64,000 nt of DNA, taken from the NCBI RefSeq assembly GCF_004352855.1, contig NZ_SJSC01000003.1, positions 496,001 through 560,000 of the forward strand, given 5' to 3'. The notes beneath the pieces were generated by a model. It was not told the origin of the DNA. It searched no databases and was given only the letters and a program-made list of their open reading frames with translations. This stretch comes from Marinomonas sp. KMM3893 (GTDB lineage Bacteria; Pseudomonadota; Gammaproteobacteria; Pseudomonadales; Marinomonadaceae). This document shows, piece by piece, positions 1-7,516 of this stretch. A program made the position numbers and the translations under genes. Position 1 is the stretch's first letter; each line of letters starts with the position of its first letter.

Positions 1-594
1 AATGTGTCTGTGTCTTTGAAGCGTTCTGAGTTTGTGGGTGCGCAAGTGGGTGAAGAGTTACGAGAGCAGGGCGGCTTAGGTATGTTGCTGGCGCTGTTGA
101 TCGTGATGATTTACGTTGCGGTGCGTTTCCAGTTTAAGTTCTCATTGGCATCGGTGATTGCCTTGGTTCACGATGTGACCATTACATTGGGTTTCTTCTC
201 TTTGTTCGGTTACGAATTCGATTTAACCGTATTGGCGGCGATTCTTGCGCTGATTGGTTACTCGTTGAATGACACCATTGTGGTCTGTGACCGGATTCGG
301 GAAAACTTCCGTATTCTGCGTGACATCAAGCCTTATGACTTGATTAACTTATCGATCAACCAAACGCTGGGACGTACTATTATCACGTCCTTAACCACCT
401 TGTTTACCTTGTTTGTGTTGTTCTTCTACGGTGGCGAGTCGATTCATAACTTCTCGCTAGCGCTCTTGTTCGGTATTCTTATCGGTACGTACTCTTCTAT
501 CTTTGTGGCGGCGAACTTGCTACTCACGATGAAGGTAACCCGAGAAGATCTTATTCCTGCACCAAAAGAGCAGTTAGAAGACGAGTTGCCATAG
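1..594 (+). CDS. secF: Protein translocase subunit SecF, C-terminal part (5' truncated by window edge)
   Basis: SecF works with SecD in the inner membrane, using the proton-motive force to help SecYEG finish protein export. The frame is open from base 1, so the true start lies to the left and only about 197 C-terminal residues are present. Visible are the C-terminal membrane segments of the RND-like SecD/F fold: a helix at about residues 27-44, a segment carrying the family HDV motif (about 46-69), then the hallmark GYSLNDTIVVCDRIREN stretch (about 86-102) and two further helices. The Asn/Asp pair in that stretch is the conserved export-motor signature. A hairpin terminator follows at 675-701. 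The family assignment is secure; the N-terminal periplasmic domain is off the window. Confidence 0.95.
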   Translation, partial: NVSVSLKRSEFVGAQVGEELREQGGLGMLLALLIVMIYVAVRFQFKFSLASVIALVHDVTITLGFFSLFGYEFDLTVLAAILALIGYSLNDTIVVCDRIRENFRILRDIKPYDLINLSINQTLGRTIITSLTTLFTLFVLFFYGGESIHNFSLALLFGILIGTYSSIFVAANLLLTMKVTREDLIPAPKEQLEDELP

Positions 595-674
595 CATTAC
601 TGCGTTGCGGACACTGTGCCGCGACGCTTGTTTTCAAGGCAGCCTATTTCAAGGTTATCCTGTTTGAGAGTCAA

Positions 675-701
675 AAAAAGCCTGCTTATTGCAGGCTTTT
701 T
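675..701. terminator. Bidirectional intrinsic terminator between secF and psd
   Basis: An 11-bp perfect stem (675-685 pairing with 691-701) with a 5-nt loop TTATT carries A-runs on one arm and T-runs on the other. It can therefore end secF transcripts on the plus strand and psd transcripts on the minus strand. Confidence 0.8.
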
Positions 702-735
702 ATTGTCTAAAATCTAGTGTCGCAGCGTCAATGGC

Positions 736-1590
736 TTATTTGATGGTGCCAAATGGCATGCCCATGGTGGTTGGGGTTTCTGCTTGCAGGCTTTCTTCCC
801 AGTTCACGGCGTCTTTGCCAAATAATACAATGGCCGTAGAGCCTAGCTTAAAGCGGCTCATTTCTTCGCCTTTCTTAATCACTACGTCATTAAGGGCGCT
901 GTAATCCCAAGTCACCACATTTTTGTTAAAAGGGGTGACTTGGCCTGCCCAGACGGTCTCTATGCTGGCCACTATCATGGCGCCCACAAGAATCACGGCC
1001 ATGGGGCCTGCTTCGGTATCAAATAGGCATACGGTGCGTTCGTTACGAGCGAAAACGCTGGGTATCTGCTCAGCCGTTACCTTGTTGACAGAGAACAGCT
1101 TGCCAGGGATGTGGATCATCTTGGTGAGTTTGCCTGTTAGAGGCATGTGCACGCGGTGGTAGTCTTTTGGCGACAAATACACGGTTGCAAAAGAGCCGCC
1201 TAGAAATTGATCGGACAAAGCGGCATCGCCACCCAATAAGCTTGTTAGGCTGTAGTGATGACCTTTGGCTTGCAATATGGTGCCATGCTCGATGTTGCCA
1301 AGCTGGCTGATAGCGCCGTCAGCCGGGCAGGCAATGCTGTTGCTTTCTTCACTGATAGGGCGAAGCTCAGGGCGAATTGCGCGGGTGAAGAAATCATTAA
1401 AATTGCGATAAGACAGTGGATCACTGTTGATCGCTTGAGACATGTCTACTTGGTATTTTTTAATAAATTGAGTAATGAAGGTGTTCTTAACCCAAGATGT
1501 TTCGCATTCTGCAATTTTTCCTATCACTCTGGAAAGGGTTTTTTGAGGTGTTATTTGTTGCGCGAACGCAAAAAGTTGATCTTTGGTCAC
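736..1590 (-). CDS. psd: Phosphatidylserine decarboxylase proenzyme
   Basis: Psd converts phosphatidylserine to phosphatidylethanolamine at the inner membrane. The 284-residue length matches proteobacterial type I Psd. The self-cleavage motif LGST is at residues 249-252; cleavage before the serine would give a pyruvoyl-bearing alpha chain of about 34 residues and a large beta chain. Other family signatures are an ACPADG stretch near residue 87 and a YHRVHMP stretch in the middle. The gene lies just downstream of the HDOD gene on the same strand (14 bases between them), so the two are probably cotranscribed. Nothing is unusual in the sequence. Confidence 0.95.
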   Translation of the reverse strand: MTKDQLFAFAQQITPQKTLSRVIGKIAECETSWVKNTFITQFIKKYQVDMSQAINSDPLSYRNFNDFFTRAIRPELRPISEESNSIACPADGAISQLGNIEHGTILQAKGHHYSLTSLLGGDAALSDQFLGGSFATVYLSPKDYHRVHMPLTGKLTKMIHIPGKLFSVNKVTAEQIPSVFARNERTVCLFDTEAGPMAVILVGAMIVASIETVWAGQVTPFNKNVVTWDYSALNDVVIKKGEEMSRFKLGSTAIVLFGKDAVNWEESLQAETPTTMGMPFGTIK

Positions 1591-1604
1591 AAGTTTTTCC
1601 TAGT

Positions 1605-3128
1605 CTAAAGTGTCTTTCTTGGGTTGTGGCTAATCAGCATCACAATCTTTTTTAAATTTGAATAATCTTTATCGTTGAAGCCATTCGATGTGGTTAGCCA
1701 AAAAATGCCAGTTTCCGTTTCTGATATCGGTGTGGACGCGAGTATTAAATGGCCATTTTGATCAATAAGGCTGTCTGCTAGATAAGGAAGGTCGTTTATC
1801 AAGTCCGACAATGTGCTTCCTTGGCAGTGAATAGCAGAACGTTTTTGGATCATTTTTTTAAACAGTGACGATGGCATGTTCCATTTTACATTTTTGATGA
1901 TGCTAACGTCTTGCCCATATTGCATGGCGGGGCTGATTTTACCGTCGGTGTGCTTGAGTAAAATAGCCTGCTGGGCATTGGGTATGGTGAGTTTAATGGT
2001 TTTAAGGGCTAGATTCAGTTTTTCTTTTGTTTTTAACGCCGGATTGCTCAGTTGTGTTTTGAGCTTATCCATTGCAGACCTAGGAATGTGAGCAGGCGCT
2101 GCTTTTTTAGTGCGAACTGGTGAGTACAGAGTGGGCGATAATAGCTGACAGGCAAGTGGCACTTTGGCGGTGTGTAGATAAAGGGTCGCGGCCTCAGCAC
2201 AACCTAGATGGGCGTTCTGGATTGCTTTGCCTAAGTAATCGTGGGTGATGGTGGCAATCACTCGGTAGTAAAAATGCAGCGTGTTGCCTTGCCAGCCGTG
2301 CAATAACGCCTCTTGGATGAGCTTGTTGGCACAATAAACAAACATTAACGGGCTGTTTGCTAAGATCGTTAGTCGTTTGTCTTCGATAAAACCTGGAAGC
2401 TGATCGGGGGTGTGGCTGAGCCTTGCTAATGTTTTGAGCTCTTCGTTGCTGGGCACATGGCTGGTTAGAAAAGACTCTATAATAGCGCGAGGCGCGTTCC
2501 AGTATTTGCACATGTGCACGGTGATTTCATCAATCCGACAGCCGAGTACGCTTATTTCTGCTTGGGCGGCGTTTTCGCCTGCGGCAAGTTTGCTTTGTAG
2601 GCGTTCCATGACAGGGTAGGCAAAAAACCACATTAACCAGCGCGGTGTGTTTCTAAAAAAAGTTATCCAAAAGATCTCTTCGTGCTCGGTGCTTTTTCCG
2701 CTGGCCCAGCGATTGGCGATGCCAGCGGCTTCGTAGCTGGTTTGTATCTCTTGCAAGAAGGCGACGTGGGCTGGATTGCTGTTAGAGTGTGTGTAGGGCG
2801 ACAGGTCTGTAAAGCTCTGCTTGATGCCGTTCATGCCAAGCATGGAGCCTGCGTGATAAGGGTTTTTTATCTCGCCGCGTTTGTTTGGGATGATTTTGTT
2901 TGCTTGATTAAGCAGAGCAAAGGCGACAAGTGGCTCTCGTTTGATTTTTGTTTGTAGGTTTTCAATGGTAGCATCTGGATGCGATATGTGTTTCTTTAAG
3001 CTCGCTAAGTTTTCGGACCTAACAGGTAGCTTGTGATCCTTAAGAAAACGTAGCCATTTGTTGAGGCCGTAAGGTGACTTGTCTTTCATAGGTCGCTGCA
3101 TTAAAAGCTCTAAAATACTTGATTCCAT
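1605..3128 (-). CDS. HDOD domain-containing protein
   Basis: This 507-residue protein has an HDOD domain, a degenerate HD-phosphohydrolase-like fold used as a signalling scaffold. The domain occupies roughly residues 30-240, with the typical opening (LASLKKHI, then KIKREPLVAFALLNQAN) and the SMLGMNGIK stretch. The metal-binding HD residues of active phosphohydrolases are not evident, as is usual for HDOD proteins. The C-terminal region (about 340-507) looks like a GAF-type alpha/beta domain, but this is weak. The gene is upstream of psd and divergent from motA, with only about 55 bases between the two starts. That proximity, and the role of HDOD proteins in motility and c-di-GMP signalling elsewhere, suggest a link to motility. 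The exact function is unknown. Confidence 0.75.
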   Translation of the reverse strand: MESSILELLMQRPMKDKSPYGLNKWLRFLKDHKLPVRSENLASLKKHISHPDATIENLQTKIKREPLVAFALLNQANKIIPNKRGEIKNPYHAGSMLGMNGIKQSFTDLSPYTHSNSNPAHVAFLQEIQTSYEAAGIANRWASGKSTEHEEIFWITFFRNTPRWLMWFFAYPVMERLQSKLAAGENAAQAEISVLGCRIDEITVHMCKYWNAPRAIIESFLTSHVPSNEELKTLARLSHTPDQLPGFIEDKRLTILANSPLMFVYCANKLIQEALLHGWQGNTLHFYYRVIATITHDYLGKAIQNAHLGCAEAATLYLHTAKVPLACQLLSPTLYSPVRTKKAAPAHIPRSAMDKLKTQLSNPALKTKEKLNLALKTIKLTIPNAQQAILLKHTDGKISPAMQYGQDVSIIKNVKWNMPSSLFKKMIQKRSAIHCQGSTLSDLINDLPYLADSLIDQNGHLILASTPISETETGIFWLTTSNGFNDKDYSNLKKIVMLISHNPRKTL

Positions 3129-3147
3129 TAATCATACTGTATATTTA
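3119..3147 (+). promoter_or_regulatory. Candidate sigma-70 promoter for motAB
   Basis: TTGATT (3119-3124) and TATTTA (3142-3147) are separated by 17 bases and lie about 36 bases before the motA start. The -35 hexamer overlaps the first codons of the divergent HDOD gene. No clear FliA (sigma-28) site was seen. Confidence 0.35.
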
Positions 3148-3183
3148 TTAAAGAGCATACTTTGTCATATTAAGGAAGAATAT

Positions 3184-4038
3184 ATGTTTGCGTTAGCGGG
3201 CATGCTGATTGTTATTATCAGTGTAGTAAGTGGCTATCTAGCATCGCACGGTAATATGGCTGTTCTATGGCAGCCGTTTGAAATTCTCATCATTTGTGGT
3301 GCCGCTTTGGGTGCATTCATGATGGCGAACCCTTTCTCCTTGCAGAAAAAAGTACTTTCTATGGCGCCTCAGGTGATTACCGGGAGCCGTCATAATAAAA
3401 CATTTTATCTCCAGCTTTTGGGGTTGATCTATTCTTTGTTTCAGAAAAGCCGTCAAGATGGCTTCTTGGCCATTGAGGATGATATTGAGTCGCCTTTCAC
3501 GAGTGAATTATTTGCTCGCTTTCCTGATGTGTTGAGGGATCACGAGATAGTGAACTTCTTAACCGATAATTACCGCATATTCACGCTAACTGGGCTTCCT
3601 GCTTATGAGCTTGAAGCGATTATGGATTCTGAGATCGAGCAAATTGGTGAAGAGCTGTTGGCGCCGAGTCATGCGGTGAATCGAGTGGCGGAGGCCTTAC
3701 CTGGGTTTGGTATTGTGGCCGCGGTGTTGGGGATTGTCATTACCATGGGGTCGATTGGCGGCCCTATGACTGAAATAGGCAACCATGTGGCGGCGGCGTT
3801 GGTGGGAACCTTTTTGGGTATTTTCTTTGCTTATGGGTTTATTGGCCCAGCTTCTGCGCATTTGGAAAATTTAGGGGCTCATGAGTTAAAAGCCTACTTG
3901 TGCATTAAGTCGTGCTTGATTTCTGTTGTGTCAGGTTACGCGCCACCGGTTGCTGCTGAAACCGGCCGTAAGTTATTGCCGCCAGAAATGAGACCAAGCT
4001 TTATTGAGCTGTCTGACCAATTGAAACAGTACCGATGA
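3184..4038 (+). CDS. motA: Flagellar motor stator protein MotA
   Basis: MotA forms the ion-conducting stator with MotB in the inner membrane and presses on the rotor protein FliG. The start at 3184 is preceded by an AAGGAAGA ribosome binding site and gives 284 residues, the usual size; the longer open frame from 3079 overlaps the HDOD gene and lacks such a site. Four membrane segments are visible: the N-terminal helix, one near residues 33-50, and a pair in the second half (around 172-195 and 205-230). The second-half pair contains the conserved PGFGIVAAVLGIVITMGSIGG region with the functionally important prolines. The cytoplasmic loop between helices 2 and 3 is rich in charged residues. motB follows 34 bases later. 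Confidence 0.95.
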   Translation: MFALAGMLIVIISVVSGYLASHGNMAVLWQPFEILIICGAALGAFMMANPFSLQKKVLSMAPQVITGSRHNKTFYLQLLGLIYSLFQKSRQDGFLAIEDDIESPFTSELFARFPDVLRDHEIVNFLTDNYRIFTLTGLPAYELEAIMDSEIEQIGEELLAPSHAVNRVAEALPGFGIVAAVLGIVITMGSIGGPMTEIGNHVAAALVGTFLGIFFAYGFIGPASAHLENLGAHELKAYLCIKSCLISVVSGYAPPVAAETGRKLLPPEMRPSFIELSDQLKQYR

Positions 4039-4072
4039 GTGCATCGCGGTTGATGGAAGTGGAGGCTGTTTT

Positions 4073-4978
4073 ATGGCGGTAGGTTCTGGCGACATCATTA
4101 TTCGTCGCGTAAAAAAAGTCAAAAAAGGCGGTCATCATGGTGGGGCTTGGAAAATAGCCTTAGCGGATTTTGCGTTGGCCATGATGGCTTTTTTCTTGGT
4201 GTTGTGGGTGATCAACGTTGCCTCTCCTCAAGAGTTGGTGGTGATTCAAGGTTATTTTAACGACCCTCTTGGGCAGTCAAAGTCAGGCTTTAGTGCTGAG
4301 CCGATTGATTTAGGCGGCAGTCCGGCAAAAAGTACGGAAAAGAAGTTGGACCTTGATTTACCTGACCCAGGAAGTACAAAAGAGCTGAATAAGCAGACAG
4401 AAAAAGCCAAAGACGACAGTCAGAAAGAGCTGGAGGAAATGAATCGAACGCTGCAGGCTGATCTTAAAAATATGAATTTAAGCAACGCCTTAATGAACAA
4501 TATTCGCATTGAAATTACCCCTCAAGGGGTGCGGATTACCTTGTTGGATGATCCAGATAAGCCAATGTTTGAGCGCGGCAGTGCGCAGTTTATTCCAGAC
4601 TTTGAAAACATCTTGCTGAGTATGGCGCCTATTTTTGCCAAGGTGAGTAATCCTATTACGATCACTGGGCATACGGATTCGGTAAAATTTGGTGGTAATG
4701 GATTGGATAACTGGGATTTGTCTTCGCGTCGAGCCAATGCCGCCAGAAAAATCTTGGAAGAAGGCGGAGTGGAGGATCGTCGAGTGGCGCAAGTAATCGG
4801 TTTGTCTGATACGGTGCCGTACAATCGAGTGGACCCAAATAGCCCAGAAAACCGTCGTATTAGCATTACATTGCTGACCGATTCCGCTTATAAAACCTTG
4901 TTAAAGCGCAATGAGCTGAATTACGGCCCAACGATTAAGCAAGCAGATTTGAAGTTGTCGCCTGAGTCTGTTTTCTAA
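4073..4978 (+). CDS. motB: Flagellar motor stator protein MotB
   Basis: MotB anchors the stator to peptidoglycan and supplies the ion-binding aspartate. The 301-residue protein has a basic N-terminus and one membrane helix (about residues 28-50). The helix begins ADFALAMMAFFLVLW and contains the conserved ion-path Asp near residue 32. A charged, probably coiled linker (about 80-145) follows, then an OmpA-like peptidoglycan-binding domain (about 165-280) with the TGHTDS and NRRISI signatures. The start has a GGAAGTGGAGG ribosome binding site. It forms a two-gene unit with motA. Sodium versus proton coupling cannot be decided from sequence alone. Confidence 0.95.
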   Translation: MAVGSGDIIIRRVKKVKKGGHHGGAWKIALADFALAMMAFFLVLWVINVASPQELVVIQGYFNDPLGQSKSGFSAEPIDLGGSPAKSTEKKLDLDLPDPGSTKELNKQTEKAKDDSQKELEEMNRTLQADLKNMNLSNALMNNIRIEITPQGVRITLLDDPDKPMFERGSAQFIPDFENILLSMAPIFAKVSNPITITGHTDSVKFGGNGLDNWDLSSRRANAARKILEEGGVEDRRVAQVIGLSDTVPYNRVDPNSPENRRISITLLTDSAYKTLLKRNELNYGPTIKQADLKLSPESVF

Positions 4979-5013
4979 GCAGAGGGTTGCTTGGGAGTGC
5001 TGGGTGATAAAGC

Positions 5014-5040
5014 ATAACGCCTTCGTTTAGAAGGCGTTAT
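5014..5040. terminator. Hairpin between convergent motB and rsgA
   Basis: An 11-bp perfect inverted repeat (5014-5024 with 5030-5040) has a 5-nt loop and overlaps the rsgA stop codon. T-runs on both sides are short, so termination may be inefficient, but the position between convergent genes fits. Confidence 0.55.
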
Positions 5041-6061
5041 TGTCTCGGATGGACTGCTTGATTCTTAGGTAGCTTTCGAAGCGGTGTTGCTCTATTTCGC
5101 CTTTTTCAAGGGCTTCTAGAATAGCGCAGCCAGGCTCTTTTTCATGGGCACAGTCTCTAAATCGGCAATAGCCAATGTGCGGACGAAACTCAATGAAACC
5201 ATTTAACAATTCGTCTTCTGAAATATGCCACAAGCCAAATTCCCGGATACCAGGTGAGTCGATAAGATCTCCCCCTTTAGGCATGTGGAATAGGCGAGCC
5301 GCCGTTGTGGTGTGAACGCCTTTCTTTCTTTTTTGCGACAATTCCCCGACCGTGATGTCCACGCCAGGCAGCAATGTGCTGATTAAAGAGGATTTCCCCA
5401 CTCCAGACTGACCAACAAAGACGCTGGTTTTGTTTTGCATAAAATCGTATAGGGATTCCATGCCAGCTTGATTGGAAATTGACGTGCGAATGATTTGGTA
5501 GCCGAGCTTCTCGTAGGTGCTCATTAGTGTGTCGAGCCCAGCTTTGTTTTTCTCGTTGATCAGGTCGCTTTTGTTGAGCAAGATAACCGGTGGAATGCCC
5601 ACTGTTTCTGCGGCGACCAAATAGCGGTCGATCAGGTTCGCGTGCGCTTCTGGTTCAACGGCAATCACAATGACAATGTGGTCTATGTTGGCGGCCACGG
5701 GTTTGAGTCGGCCGTGCATGTCCGGACGAGACAGGGAGGTAACGCGAGGGGTGGTCGCAACCACAACACCGCCTTCGTTCTGTTTTGGACGCCAAATCAC
5801 CTTGTCGCCAGTAACGAGCTGGCCTAGATTGGCGCGCAAATTACAGCGTGTCGCGACGCCTATGAAAGGTTCTTGGATACCCTCAACTTCCACCTGGGTG
5901 CCAAAGTGCGACAAGATAATTCCGCTTGTCTCTGGGCCAAGATCTGAAGACTGTAAGACCTCTTCGGCGCGCTCATCGCGCTTTTGTGTGCGTTCTACGC
6001 GTTCTTTTTGAATTCTTTCAATTCGCCAAGTTTGTTGTTTGGTTAGTTTTCGCTTCGACAT
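5027..6061 (-). CDS. rsgA: Small ribosomal subunit biogenesis GTPase RsgA
   Basis: RsgA is a circularly permuted GTPase that checks late 30S subunit maturation. The 344-residue protein shows the permuted order of G motifs: NKSD (163-166) comes first, then the P-loop GQSGVGKSS (217-225) and DSPG (268-271). An N-terminal OB fold (about 48-115) precedes them. The C-terminal zinc knuckle uses C299, C304, H306 and C312. A basic N-terminal tail (residues 1-35) likely contacts rRNA. The gene is divergent from orn, as in Pseudomonas. Confidence 0.96.
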   Translation of the reverse strand: MSKRKLTKQQTWRIERIQKERVERTQKRDERAEEVLQSSDLGPETSGIILSHFGTQVEVEGIQEPFIGVATRCNLRANLGQLVTGDKVIWRPKQNEGGVVVATTPRVTSLSRPDMHGRLKPVAANIDHIVIVIAVEPEAHANLIDRYLVAAETVGIPPVILLNKSDLINEKNKAGLDTLMSTYEKLGYQIIRTSISNQAGMESLYDFMQNKTSVFVGQSGVGKSSLISTLLPGVDITVGELSQKRKKGVHTTTAARLFHMPKGGDLIDSPGIREFGLWHISEDELLNGFIEFRPHIGYCRFRDCAHEKEPGCAILEALEKGEIEQHRFESYLRIKQSIRDNNAF

Positions 6062-6096
6062 TAGATTCGACTGGTCATATAGTAAGGGGCATAGAG

Positions 6097-6102
6097 TATA
6101 AT
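6097..6102 (+). promoter_or_regulatory. Candidate -10 element for orn
   Basis: A perfect TATAAT lies 34 bases before the orn start in the rsgA/orn divergent gap. No good -35 hexamer is at the ideal distance; TGGTCA at 6072-6077 would need a 19-base spacer. Confidence 0.45.
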
Positions 6103-6135
6103 GCTTAGCATTGATAATAAAGGATTTGGACGAAG

Positions 6136-6684
6136 ATGAGCTTTAGTAATGAAAATTTAGTGTGGATTGATCTAGAAATGACCGGATTGGATCCTGAGAA
6201 AGAAACCATTATCGAAATTGCCACTGTGGTAACCGATAAAAATCTTAATGTGCTGGCGAAAGGTCCGAATCTTGTTATTCATCAAGAAAAAGCCGTTATG
6301 GACGCCATGGATGAATGGTGTACCCAGCATCATGGTGAGTCAGGATTGACGGCACGCGTTTTGTCATCAGACATCAGTATGGCGCAAGCAGAGTCAGAAA
6401 CCATTGCGTTTTTAGAGCAATATTTACCCGCTGGCGCGTCGCCAATTTGTGGGAATAGTGTGGGCCAAGATCGTCGCTTTTTATACCAGTATATGCCGAA
6501 GCTGGAAGCGTTTTTCCATTATCGATATATTGATGTGAGTACGATTAAAGAGTTGGCAAGACGCTGGAAGCCAGAGGCGTTAGAAGGGTTTACTAAGAAA
6601 GGGGCACATTTGGCGCTGGATGATATTATGGAGTCCATTGGTGAGTTGCAGCACTATCGAAAAACCATGTTTGGCCTCGCGTAA
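6136..6684 (+). CDS. orn: Oligoribonuclease
   Basis: Orn is a 3'-5' exoribonuclease of the DEDD family that clears 2-5 nt RNA fragments, including pGpG from c-di-GMP turnover. The 182-residue length is standard. Exo I carries D12 and E14 (in DLEMTGLD), Exo II is the [11 protein letters not shown] segment, and Exo III is the C-terminal [14 protein letters not shown] segment with the catalytic His and Asp. The start is preceded by an AAAGGA-type ribosome binding site. It stands alone between rsgA and a convergent exporter gene. Confidence 0.97.
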   Translation: MSFSNENLVWIDLEMTGLDPEKETIIEIATVVTDKNLNVLAKGPNLVIHQEKAVMDAMDEWCTQHHGESGLTARVLSSDISMAQAESETIAFLEQYLPAGASPICGNSVGQDRRFLYQYMPKLEAFFHYRYIDVSTIKELARRWKPEALEGFTKKGAHLALDDIMESIGELQHYRKTMFGLA

Positions 6685-6704
6685 TCGCTGAGCTTTGCTT
6701 TTTG

Positions 6705-6734
6705 AAAGGCGCGCTTAACCAGCGCGCCTTTTTT
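6705..6734. terminator. Bidirectional intrinsic terminator between orn and the TauE/SafE gene
   Basis: An 11-bp GC-rich stem (6705-6715 with 6721-6731), loop TAACC, is followed by a T-run on the plus strand and preceded by three A on the other arm. It serves orn and possibly the convergent minus-strand gene, whose stop codon it abuts. Confidence 0.8.
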
Positions 6735-7482
6735 ATAGAATGGCGGATAGGCCATCGTAAGTAAGTTTGAGCCCCGTTAAAAATAAAAACACAAAGATGC
6801 ACTTAAAAAACACGTCAGAAGGCAGTTTGTAGTGTAGCCAGGCGCCCAATTGAACACCCAGATAGGCCAGTGGAGCGAAGCTTAGAGACAGTAACACTGT
6901 GTGAGTATTAAATTCTCCGAGCAAGGTGTATGGGATCAGTTTTACGTAGTTGATGGTGGCGAAAATAACCGCGGCGGTGGCCACATAGCGTGTTTTATCG
7001 AGCTTTGCTCTTAACAGGTAAACGCTCATTGGTGCGCCACCGGCATGGGCAATAAAACTGGTGAAACCACCGAGTGTGCACCAGGCGTTTGCCGCGATAA
7101 AGCCGAGCGGGTTAAGGGTGCGTTTTCGTTTTTCGGTTGGCCATGAGTTAATGGAAAAGCCAATGGCAATGACCCCGACTAACGTCTTTAGCCAGTCTTC
7201 AGAAAACCAATTGGCTGTTAAACCGCCAATAATCACGCCTATAATGGCCGGTGGAATGCATTTTTTAAGTTGTGTTGTGTCCCATTTTTTCCAGAACTTT
7301 TGCACGGTAAAAAGATCCATAAGACATAATATAGGAAGCATGATGGCGGCTGCGTGCATGGGGGAGGTTGTTAGTGAGATCAGTGGGACGGCGAGAATGC
7401 CAAATGCCCCTGAAAAGCCGCCTTTAGAAATGCCAGTTAGTACAACCGCAATCGCAATAAGTGAAATAAGTAGCCAATCCAT
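6733..7482 (-). CDS. Sulfite exporter TauE/SafE family membrane protein
   Basis: This is a predicted anion or organosulfur transporter of the TauE/SafE (former DUF81) family. Most of its 249 residues are hydrophobic, in about seven or eight membrane segments arranged as two repeats. The family features IAVVLTGISKGGFSGAFGI near the N-terminus and HAGGAPMSVYLL in the middle are present. The start at 7482 has a TAAGG site 7 bases upstream; an in-frame start at 7524 would overlap the divergent nnrD. The substrate cannot be told from sequence. In several gammaproteobacteria this slot beside orn holds queG instead. Confidence 0.8.
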   Translation of the reverse strand: MDWLLISLIAIAVVLTGISKGGFSGAFGILAVPLISLTTSPMHAAAIMLPILCLMDLFTVQKFWKKWDTTQLKKCIPPAIIGVIIGGLTANWFSEDWLKTLVGVIAIGFSINSWPTEKRKRTLNPLGFIAANAWCTLGGFTSFIAHAGGAPMSVYLLRAKLDKTRYVATAAVIFATINYVKLIPYTLLGEFNTHTVLLSLSFAPLAYLGVQLGAWLHYKLPSDVFFKCIFVFLFLTGLKLTYDGLSAIL

Positions 7483-7516
7483 AGATAACCTTAGCGTGTA
7501 TTTATAGGTGATGAAG

